From assembly GCF_000835165.1 (NCBI RefSeq), contig NZ_CP007790.1, positions 868,001 through 932,000 of the forward strand: 64,000 bases of DNA, written 5' to 3'. Under the pieces are notes generated by a model. The model was not told the origin of the DNA, made no database searches, and worked only from the letters and a program-made list of their open reading frames with translations. Of this stretch, positions 54,809 through 61,458 are shown in pieces. Within the stretch, counting starts at the first letter, position 1, and every line of letters starts with the position of its first letter. The position numbers and the translations under genes were made by a program. This DNA is from Corynebacterium marinum DSM 44953 (GTDB lineage: Bacteria; Actinomycetota; Actinomycetes; Mycobacteriales; Mycobacteriaceae).

Positions 54809-55453
54809 TCAGCGGCGCGTGATCAGCGTCATTCCCGCGCCCAGCGGCAGGCGGGTGACCAGGGCGCCCTCGAGGTTGCGGGCGATGTCGTCGGCTTCCC
54901 GGGCGGCCAGGGTGGCGCGGTCGCGGCGGGAGTCGTCGGCCAGGGTGGCGTCGAGGAGCGAATCCGCCAGGACCAGCGTTCCGCCGGGGGTGAGCAGCGG
55001 CCAGGCGGCGTCGAGGATCGCGGGCAGTTCGACGGGCGGGACCTCTGCGTAGACGAGCTGGTAGGAACCGGCCGCGAGGCGGCTCATCACGTCAAGGGGG
55101 CGGGACGGCAGGAAACGCACCCGGGAGGGGGCGAAGCCGGCCTCGCGGAATGCGGAGCGGGCCTGCGTCTGGTGCTCCACTTCGGGGTCGATGCAGGTCA
55201 GTGTCCCGCGCTTGCCCAGGCCGCGGAGGATGTACATTCCGACTACCCCTGCGGCGGGGGTGACGGCGACCGCGCCCGTGGATTTTTCGGAGGCCGTGGA
55301 GGCAGCGAGGGTGGCCAGGAGCTGGCCGGTCATCTCGTCGGGGACGGAGAGTCCGAACTCCTCGGCGTCGCGGCGGGCGCCGGCGAGGGCGTCCGGGATC
55401 TCCGAGGTGGATTCGATGTAGGAGCGGAGAGCGTCATATGCCGTGTCAGTCAC
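54809..55453 (-). CDS. SAM-dependent O-methyltransferase (Rv1220c-like)
   Basis: 214 residues from GTG. The family-3 O-methyltransferase pattern is seen: AVAVTPAAGVVGMYILRGLG (SAM loop, less Gly-rich than usual), LTCIDPEVEHQTQARSAFRE (acidic ribose-binding residue), YQLVYAEVPPVELPAIL and GGTLVLADSLLDATLADDSR. A gene of this type is always divergent from sigE in this order; its substrate is unknown. AGTCTA (55462-55467; TAGACT on minus) is 8 nt before the start and no SD is visible, so leaderless. Confidence 0.85.
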   Translation of the reverse strand: MTDTAYDALRSYIESTSEIPDALAGARRDAEEFGLSVPDEMTGQLLATLAASTASEKSTGAVAVTPAAGVVGMYILRGLGKRGTLTCIDPEVEHQTQARSAFREAGFAPSRVRFLPSRPLDVMSRLAAGSYQLVYAEVPPVELPAILDAAWPLLTPGGTLVLADSLLDATLADDSRRDRATLAAREADDIARNLEGALVTRLPLGAGMTLITRR

Positions 55454-55595
55454 GGTTCCCCAGTCTAGGTCGATGCGCTGGGGTTTTTCTGGAACCCCCG
55501 GGATTGTGGCTGGAGTGGCAGGTGGGAAAGGATCACAAAGCTTCACAGAAGTTTGCCAGTACTCTGTGTAGTGTTCTGCAGTCCGATGTAGCACT

Positions 55596-56222
55596 ATGAA
55601 CAACATGACGCCCAGTACTGGACACGACGACCATTCCCCGGCCGACGACCTCGCCGGGACCGCCGCGTTCGATGCCGGGCAGGGGGACATGCCGGGTTGG
55701 GGGGAACTGGTCGCGGAACACGCCGACAGCGTCTACCGCCTGGCGTTCCGCCTCTCGGGTAACCCGCACGACGCGGATGATCTCACCCAGGAGACCTTCA
55801 TGCGCGTGTTCCGTTCCCTCAAGCACTACCAGCCGGGCACCTTCGAGGGGTGGCTGCACCGCATCACCACCAACCTGTTCCTGGACATGGTGCGCCACCG
55901 CAACAAGATCCGCATGGAGGCCCTGCCGGAGGACTACGAGCGACTCCCCGGTACGGACATGACGCCGGAGCAGGCCTACAACGTCGCCAACCTGGATCCG
56001 GCGCTGCAGGCCGCGTTGGACCAGCTCAGCCCCGATTTCCGCGTTGCAGTGGTCCTTTGTGACGTCGTCGGCATGTCCTACGACGAGATCGCGGACACCC
56101 TCGGCGTGAAGATGGGAACTGTGCGGTCCCGGATCCACCGGGGCAGGACCCAGCTCCGGGCGAGCCTGGAGGCCGCCGCCCAACAGGATGAGGGCGCGAA
56201 GCTCCTGCTGCGGACCCGCTAG
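55596..56222 (+). CDS. sigE: ECF sigma factor SigE
   Basis: 208 residues. Region 2 is [19 protein letters not shown] through [17 protein letters not shown] and [20 protein letters not shown]; region 4 is [29 protein letters not shown]. SigE directs transcription under cell-surface stress in corynebacteria and mycobacteria. The anti-sigma gene starts 31 nt downstream. The ATG at 55596 was used; an in-frame ATG three codons later is a possible alternative. The -10 candidate TAGTGT lies at 55569-55574. No matching ECF-type promoter with correct spacing was seen in the 142-bp upstream region. Confidence 0.93.
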   Translation: MNNMTPSTGHDDHSPADDLAGTAAFDAGQGDMPGWGELVAEHADSVYRLAFRLSGNPHDADDLTQETFMRVFRSLKHYQPGTFEGWLHRITTNLFLDMVRHRNKIRMEALPEDYERLPGTDMTPEQAYNVANLDPALQAALDQLSPDFRVAVVLCDVVGMSYDEIADTLGVKMGTVRSRIHRGRTQLRASLEAAAQQDEGAKLLLRTR

Positions 56223-56253
56223 ACCGTTCACCAGTATTCTTGGAGAGGAGAAC

Positions 56254-56667
56254 GTGAGGAGGTCAGCCACCGCGATGATTCGCCCCAACCTGTCGCGCTC
56301 GCGCCGGACCCGCGGGCGCCGTGAGTTCGCGTCCGTAGAGCACCTGAGCCTGGAGGCTGTCGCCGCCTTCGTGGACGGGGAGCTGTCCGACGCCGCGTCG
56401 CACCGCGCACGCGTCCATCTCGTCCACTGCGCCGAATGCCGCGGCGAGATCGAGCGGCAGCGCGGCGCGTCGGAGTGGCTGCGCGGCTCGAACATCACCG
56501 AGGAGGTCCGCGCGCCGCACGACCTGCTCGCCCGGCTCGCAGGTATCCCGGCCGCGCCGGTGAAGGCGGGACCGGACGCGGAGTCGACCCCGACTCCGGG
56601 GCCCGAATGCCTGCTGGACAAGGTGGAGATGATTCTGCGGGCGGTCAAGCGTAACCAGGGCCACTAA
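56254..56667 (+). CDS. cseE: Zinc-binding anti-sigma factor (CseE/RseA) of SigE
   Basis: 137 residues from GTG, with GGAGAGGAG just upstream. The ZAS motif HLVHCAECRGE (His-x3-Cys-x2-Cys) is at about residues 57-67, and the first helix VEHLSLEAVAAFVDGELSD precedes it, as in other anti-sigma factors that bind SigE. No membrane segment, so it is cytoplasmic. A C-terminal Pro-rich tail and helix (LDKVEMILRAVKR) follow. An alternative ATG 21 nt later is possible. Its function is to hold SigE inactive until stress. Confidence 0.88.
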   Translation: MRRSATAMIRPNLSRSRRTRGRREFASVEHLSLEAVAAFVDGELSDAASHRARVHLVHCAECRGEIERQRGASEWLRGSNITEEVRAPHDLLARLAGIPAAPVKAGPDAESTPTPGPECLLDKVEMILRAVKRNQGH

Positions 56668-56703
56668 CCGGTGCTTTTTCCGCAGTGGGGCTAAGGTGGA
56701 CCT

Positions 56704-57147
56704 GTGTTTCAGAGTATCGGTTGGCTGGAGATCTTCACCCTGGTGATCGTGGCACTCATCGTCGTGGGCCCGGAGCGTCTGCCCGGCCTCATCGAGGATG
56801 TGCGTGCCGCGATCTTTGCTGCCCGCCGGGCAATCAACAACGCGAAGAAAGAGCTCAACGGAGAGCTGGGCGAGGAGTTCGACCAGTTCCGTAAGCCGAT
56901 GGAGCAGGTCGCGGAGTACACGCGCCTGGGCCCGCGCGGGGCGATCACCAAGGCACTCTTCGACGGGGATGAATCCGCGCTCGACGACTTCGACCCGCAG
57001 AAGTTGATGCGGGAGGACCCCCGTTCCTCCCGGCAGCCCCAGCCCCAGCCCTCGCAGCAGGAGGCCCGCGGCCAGCAGCCGCCCCCGGAGCGCCCGAAAG
57101 GCGACTACGGCGCGGGCGGCGGCTTCTCCTGGGCCGACATCACCTGA
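56704..57147 (+). CDS. tatB: Sec-independent translocase subunit TatB
   Basis: 147 residues. The single N-terminal helix with the TatA/B glycine-proline hinge is [23 protein letters not shown], followed by an amphipathic helix ([21 protein letters not shown]). The tail is Pro/Gln-rich and disordered. TatB receives folded twin-arginine precursors with TatC. TAAGGT (56692-56697) lies six nt before GTG and no SD is seen, so this is probably a leaderless transcript starting just after cseE. Confidence 0.93.
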   Translation: MFQSIGWLEIFTLVIVALIVVGPERLPGLIEDVRAAIFAARRAINNAKKELNGELGEEFDQFRKPMEQVAEYTRLGPRGAITKALFDGDESALDDFDPQKLMREDPRSSRQPQPQPSQQEARGQQPPPERPKGDYGAGGGFSWADIT

Positions 57148-57156
57148 GTCTGGCGG

Positions 57157-58287
57157 CTACGGGCGGGTGACGCCCAGCCCGAGCGGCCGGCCGGCGATCG
57201 ACTCGCGGCGCCTGACGATCTTGTCCGCGATCTCACCGATGGCACTGCCGGCGGGGGAGTCCGGCTCGGAGACGGCGATGGGGCTGCCGTCGTCGCCGTG
57301 GACGCGCAGCTGCGGGTCGAGGGGGATCTGGCCGAGCAGCGGGACCTCGGCGCCCGTGAGGACGGAGAGGCGGTCCGCGACCTGCTGGCCACCGCCGGCG
57401 CCGAAGACGTCGAGGGTCGAGCCGTCGGGAAGGACCATGGCGGACATGTTCTCGATGACGCCGGCGACGCGCTGACGGGTCTGCTGCGTGATGGAACCGG
57501 CCCGCTCGGCGACCTCGGCGGCGGCGTTCTGCGGGGTGGTGACGATGAGCAGCTCGGCGCTGGGCACCAGCTGGGCCACGGAGATGGCCACGTCGCCGGT
57601 GCCCGGAGGCAGATCCATGAACAGGAAATCCAGGTCGCCCCAGAAGACGTCCGCCAGGAACTGCTGGATCGCGCGGTGGAGCATGGGGCCGCGCCACACG
57701 ACCGGCGCGTTACCGTCGACGAAGTGGCCGATGGAGATGAGCTTCACGCCGTGGGCGATCGGCGGCATGATCATGTCGTCGACGGCGGTGGGGCGCTGTT
57801 CGGAGCCGAGGAGGCCGGGGACGGAGTGTCCGTAGATGTCGGCGTCGAGGACGCCGACCTTGAAGCCGCGGGCGGCGAGCGACACGGCGAGGTTGACGGT
57901 CATGGAGGACTTGCCCACGCCGCCCTTGCCGGAGGCAACCGCGTACACGCGGGTGGTGGAGTCGGGGTCGGCGAAGGGGATCGTCGGCTCCTCGACTCCG
58001 CCGCGCAGCGACATACGCAGCTCGCGGCGCTGCTCGTCGCTCATGACGTCGGTGCTGATGTTGACCGCACCGACCCCTTCGAGCTCTTCCACGGCGGCCT
58101 TGGCGTTGCCGGTGATGGTGGATTTCATCGGGCAGCCGGCGATGGTGAGATAGAGCTCGACATCGACGTCGGGGCCGTTGACGTTGATCGACTTGACCAT
58201 CCCCAGCTCGGTGAGGGGCTTGCCGATTTCTGGATCCTCTACGCGGGACAGCGCGCTGCGGACAGCGGATTCGGTGATAGCAGACAT
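57157..58287 (-). CDS. mrp: Mrp/ApbC-type iron-sulfur cluster carrier ATPase
   Basis: 376 residues. An N-terminal DUF59/MIP18 domain (SALSRVEDPEIGKPLTELGM) precedes the ParA-like ATPase: Walker A VASGKGGVGKSSMTVNLA (about residue 120), LDADIYGHSVPGLLG, and MDLPPGTGDVAISV. Mrp proteins store and transfer [4Fe-4S] clusters using a C-terminal Cys-x2-Cys; here the equivalent stretch reads ENMSAMVLPDGSTLDVFGAG with no cysteines, as is usual in actinobacteria. Its cluster function is therefore less certain. The ATG at 58287 was chosen; a longer frame lacks support. Confidence 0.85.
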   Translation of the reverse strand: MSAITESAVRSALSRVEDPEIGKPLTELGMVKSINVNGPDVDVELYLTIAGCPMKSTITGNAKAAVEELEGVGAVNISTDVMSDEQRRELRMSLRGGVEEPTIPFADPDSTTRVYAVASGKGGVGKSSMTVNLAVSLAARGFKVGVLDADIYGHSVPGLLGSEQRPTAVDDMIMPPIAHGVKLISIGHFVDGNAPVVWRGPMLHRAIQQFLADVFWGDLDFLFMDLPPGTGDVAISVAQLVPSAELLIVTTPQNAAAEVAERAGSITQQTRQRVAGVIENMSAMVLPDGSTLDVFGAGGGQQVADRLSVLTGAEVPLLGQIPLDPQLRVHGDDGSPIAVSEPDSPAGSAIGEIADKIVRRRESIAGRPLGLGVTRP

Positions 58288-58312
58288 GACGCCGTCCACC
58301 TTAGTAGAGGTG

Positions 58313-58882
58313 TCAACGATCAGGTTCTTCGGCCAGGTCACCCTGGATCGGTTCGGAGAGGTCGCCGGCGGAGTCGTTGACGTCCGCGGAAACGTCGTCG
58401 AGTTTGGCTTCGAGACGTTCCAGCAGCCCGCGCAGGTCCTCCAGCTCGTGCCTGAGGTAGTCGCGGGAGACCATGTCGCCGACGGCCAGGCGCACGCCGG
58501 CGAGTTCCCGGGCGAGGAACTCGGTGTCGGCCTTCGTCTCCTCGGACCGCCGCCGGTCTGCGCTGAGGGTCACCTTGTCGCGGTCCTCCTGCCTGTTCTG
58601 CGCCAGCAGGATCAGCGGCGCCGCGTAGGCGGCCTGCGTGGAGAACGCGAGGTTGAGCAGGATGAACGGATAGGGGTCCCACTTCCAGATGAACCAGCCG
58701 CCGGCGTTGAGGGCGATCCACACGATGACGAGCACCGTCTGCCACATGAGGTACTGGCCGGTGCCGAAGAACCGGGCGACGCGTTCGGCGCCGGCGCCGA
58801 CCGTGTCGTCGTCGAAACGCATGAACGTGCGCCGCCGGGTGTAGAGGGGCGTGTCCAGGTCGGGGCGGAGGAACTCAGCCAC
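58313..58882 (-). CDS. DUF1003 membrane protein
   Basis: 189 residues. Two membrane helices: QTVLVIVWIALNAGGWFIW and PFILLNLAFSTQAAYAAPLILLAQNRQ, the family's hallmark block, then the conserved RDKVTLSADRRRSEETKADTEF and a C-terminal coiled coil (LRHELEDLRGLLERLEAKLDD). Function is unknown. It overlaps the end of the upstream MgtE_N-type gene by 8 bp, so they are translated together; the same pair occurs in mycobacteria (Rv1231c-Rv1232c). Confidence 0.9.
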   Translation of the reverse strand: MAEFLRPDLDTPLYTRRRTFMRFDDDTVGAGAERVARFFGTGQYLMWQTVLVIVWIALNAGGWFIWKWDPYPFILLNLAFSTQAAYAAPLILLAQNRQEDRDKVTLSADRRRSEETKADTEFLARELAGVRLAVGDMVSRDYLRHELEDLRGLLERLEAKLDDVSADVNDSAGDLSEPIQGDLAEEPDR

Positions 58883-60182
58883 GGTTCACCTGCTTATCGA
58901 CGCCGTGCCGTTGCGTCGGCCGCACGCCGTCCAGGCGCCAGTCCTCCGGCAGGAGATGGTCGAGCAGGTCGTCGACGGCGACCGCCCCGAGGAGGTGGTG
59001 GTTCTCGTCGAGGACGGGACCGCACACCAGGTTGTACGTGGCGAAGTAGCGGGCGGCGGTCTCCTGGTCGTCGTCGGCGTACAACGGCGGCAGGTCGGGG
59101 TCGAGAATTCCACCGACCAGGGTGGACGGGGGCTCCCGCAGGAGCTTCTGCAGGTGGACGCAGCCCAGGTACTTGCCCGTGGGGGTGGCGGTGGGCGGGC
59201 GGACGATGAAGATGAGGGAAGCCAGGGAGGTGGGCAGATCGGGGTCGCGGGCGAGGGCGAGCGCCTCGGCGACGGTGGTCTGCGGGGTCAGCACCAGCGG
59301 CTCGGGTGTCATGAGGGCGCCGACGGTGTCGGGGGAGAAGCTCATGAGCCGGCGCACAGGCCCGGACTCCTCCGGGTCCATTAGCTCGAGCAGCACCTCG
59401 GCCTTGTTGTCGGGCAGTTCCTGCAGGATGTCGGCGGCGTCGTCGGGATCCATCTCCTCCAGGACGTCGGCGGCGCGTTCGATGTCGAGGGTCTCCAGAA
59501 GTTCCGCCTGGTGGTCCTCGGGAAGTTCCTGCAGGATGTCGGCGAGACGTTCGTCGTTGAGCTCGCTGGCGAGCTGGTGGCGTTGGCTGCTGGGCAGCTC
59601 ATGGAGGTAGTTGGCCACGTCCGCGGGACGCATCCGGTCGAAGGCGGAGATCATCTCCGCGATGCTGTCGCTCTGGCCGACTCCGGCGGCGCTCACGCCG
59701 TGGACGAGCGACCACGGGATGGTGTACAGCCGCCGGGAACGCCCGAACTTCGGCCGGGGCCCGAAGGCCGCCACACGGGTGATCACCCAGTCCCGGGTCC
59801 GGGTCCGTTCCAGCTCGATGTCGGCGATCTCGATGGCGCGGCCGTGCAGCTCCTGCAGCTCCGGGTCGTCGGTGTGCACCCGGGAACCCACCAGGTCGCC
59901 CATGACGGTGAGCTCGCCGGAGCGGACCTGGAAGGCCCGCATCGACACGGAACCGGTGGCCAGGGTGATGTCGCCGGGCTCGATCGCCGCTATGCGCAGC
60001 ATGGGAACGAAGATGCGGCGGTTGTTGACCAGCTCCACGACGACCCCCAGGGCCCGGGACTGCTGGGGGTACGGGCGGATGTTCACCACGACATCACGGA
60101 CTCGGCCGATCGGGTCAAGCTCCGGGTCCCGGACCTGCAGACCGACCATCCGGCCTGCGTACACGCGGTTGACAGCACTCAT
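58875..60182 (-). CDS. Soluble PRC - MgtE_N - CBS protein (Rv1232c-like)
   Basis: 435 residues, no membrane segment. An N-terminal PRC-barrel-like part (about 1-160, VRDPELDPIGRVRDVVVNI), then MgtE_N repeats (about 175-300: PADVANYLHELPSSQRHQLA, ADVLEEMDPDDAADILQELP) and a CBS pair (about 300-425, VGALMTPEPLVLTPQTTVAEA; GPVLDENHHLLGAVAVDDLL). The Mg2+ channel part of MgtE is missing, so it is a sensor module, perhaps for the co-encoded DUF1003 protein. TAGACT (60195-60190) lies seven nt before the ATG; leaderless. Confidence 0.87.
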   Translation of the reverse strand: MSAVNRVYAGRMVGLQVRDPELDPIGRVRDVVVNIRPYPQQSRALGVVVELVNNRRIFVPMLRIAAIEPGDITLATGSVSMRAFQVRSGELTVMGDLVGSRVHTDDPELQELHGRAIEIADIELERTRTRDWVITRVAAFGPRPKFGRSRRLYTIPWSLVHGVSAAGVGQSDSIAEMISAFDRMRPADVANYLHELPSSQRHQLASELNDERLADILQELPEDHQAELLETLDIERAADVLEEMDPDDAADILQELPDNKAEVLLELMDPEESGPVRRLMSFSPDTVGALMTPEPLVLTPQTTVAEALALARDPDLPTSLASLIFIVRPPTATPTGKYLGCVHLQKLLREPPSTLVGGILDPDLPPLYADDDQETAARYFATYNLVCGPVLDENHHLLGAVAVDDLLDHLLPEDWRLDGVRPTQRHGVDKQVNRG

Positions 60183-60233
60183 ACGACCAAGTCTAGACCG
60201 GAACCAACCGGAGCCCCGGAACGTTGTAGGGGT

Positions 60234-60716
60234 ATGAGCACTCCGTTACGTCCCCGTCCGACCGGTTGGCCGGTCGGCAGTTTTGATTCCTACGAGGATG
60301 CGCAGGCGGCCGTCGACAAACTCGCGGACCTGCAGTTCCCCGTGAAGGACCTCACCATCGTGGGAGTCGACCTCATGGAGGTCGAACGCGTCACCGGCCG
60401 CCTGACGTGGGGGCGGGTCATCGGCGGAGGCGCACTGTCGGGCGCGTGGATCGGCGTCTTCTTCGGGCTGCTTTTCGGGCTCCTCGGCGGGGGATTTTTC
60501 ATCCCCCTGCTCACCGGCGTGGCCATCGGCGTCGTGTTCGGCCTCATCACCGCCGCGGTGCCCTACGCCATGTCGGCGGGGCGCCGGGACTTCACGTCCC
60601 GCACCGAGATCGTCGCCGGCCGTTACGACGTGCTGGCGGACCCTGCCCGCGCCGCCGAGGCGCGCGACATCATCGCCCGTTCCGGACTGACGCGGAAGGC
60701 CAACCCCGCGGGGTAA
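60234..60716 (+). CDS. General-stress-type membrane protein (YflT-like)
   Basis: 160 residues. WPVGSFDSYEDAQAAVDKL and FPVKDLTIVGVDLMEVERV match the small general-stress domain, followed by two glycine-rich membrane helices (GALSGAWIGVFFGLLFGLLGG; IPLLTGVAIGVVFGLITAAV) and a C-terminal strand-helix unit (SRTEIVAGRYDVLAD). Function unknown. It is divergent from the PRC-MgtE_N gene with only 51 bp between; GTCTAGAC at 60191-60198 is an exact palindrome in that gap, overlapping the -10 of the divergent gene. Confidence 0.78.
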   Translation: MSTPLRPRPTGWPVGSFDSYEDAQAAVDKLADLQFPVKDLTIVGVDLMEVERVTGRLTWGRVIGGGALSGAWIGVFFGLLFGLLGGGFFIPLLTGVAIGVVFGLITAAVPYAMSAGRRDFTSRTEIVAGRYDVLADPARAAEARDIIARSGLTRKANPAG

Positions 60717-60726
60717 GTTCGGAGGC

Positions 60727-61371
60727 ATGAATCGCCTCGTCTCCCGCACCGCGCTGCCTGTTCTCGGACTCGTAGGGGCGCTGTCCCTGACGGCGTGCTC
60801 CAACGCGGAGCCGGGGCGGGGCACCAACGAGGACCACACCCGCGCGGTCCGGATCTCCGTGTCCGCGAACTCGCCGGAGCAGCAGGTCCTCGGGGAGTTG
60901 TACTCCCAGGTCCTGCAGGAGACCGGGCGGTCCACCAGCCTCATCATCGAGGACACCCCCCGCGAGGGCAACCGTCTGGAGCTGCTGTACGCCGCGGAGA
61001 CGGACCTGATCATCAGCTGCACCGGACTGATGCTGCATGAGCTGGACCCGGAGCGGGCGGAAGAGCTCTCGGGGACGATCGATCCGCACGAGACCCATCG
61101 GGAGTTCATGGGGGCGCTGCCCGCCCACCTGACCGCCCCGGACCCGTCCCCGGCGCAGGGATGCTCCGTCGATCTCCTCGAGCAGCAGGTGCCGGACCTG
61201 CCGCAGTCCATCATCCCGGTGTACCGCCGGGACCTCTTCGACCGGGCGGAGCTGAAGGCGATCTCCTCGGTCACGTACACCATCACCGACGAAGAACTCG
61301 AGGGGCTCATCGAAACGGCGGGGAACAGGTCCTCGGTGTCCGCGGCCGTAGAGGAGTGGCTGGGCTACTGA
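60727..61371 (+). CDS. Lipoprotein with OpuAC-like substrate-binding fold
   Basis: 214 residues. The lipobox LTAC gives a lipidated Cys24. The rest (AVRISVSANSPEQQVLGELY, LIIEDTPREGNRLELLYAAETDLIISCTG) matches the start of OpuAC glycine-betaine/choline-type binding proteins, in which a strand ends in an E-Q-x-x-L helix. It is shorter than full OpuAC, and no permease or ATPase is adjacent. A role in osmolyte binding is not established; it may be a lone surface lipoprotein. The gene starts 10 nt after the stress-type gene. Confidence 0.75.
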   Translation: MNRLVSRTALPVLGLVGALSLTACSNAEPGRGTNEDHTRAVRISVSANSPEQQVLGELYSQVLQETGRSTSLIIEDTPREGNRLELLYAAETDLIISCTGLMLHELDPERAEELSGTIDPHETHREFMGALPAHLTAPDPSPAQGCSVDLLEQQVPDLPQSIIPVYRRDLFDRAELKAISSVTYTITDEELEGLIETAGNRSSVSAAVEEWLGY

Positions 61372-61375
61372 CCGG

Positions 61376-61438
61376 CCGCCGGATTCGGCTCCGGCGGTGG
61401 AACGGGGACCGCCCCGCACCGCGGTGGGACCGGGGCGG
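61376..61438. terminator. Double hairpin between lipoprotein gene and odhA
   Basis: CCGCCGG/CCGGCGG (61376-61382 with 61391-61397) and CCGCCCCG/CGGGGCGG (61409-61416 with 61431-61438); the second loop contains the 10-bp palindrome CACCGCGGTG. The two genes converge here, so a bidirectional terminator is likely. Confidence 0.65.
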
Positions 61439-61458
61439 GGCGGCGTAGTTGAGCTGGT

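Noticed and set aside
55490-55556. ECF-type autoregulatory promoter before sigE
   Set aside because: GGAA-like and GTT-like elements exist, but their spacing (about 22 nt) is outside the usual range.
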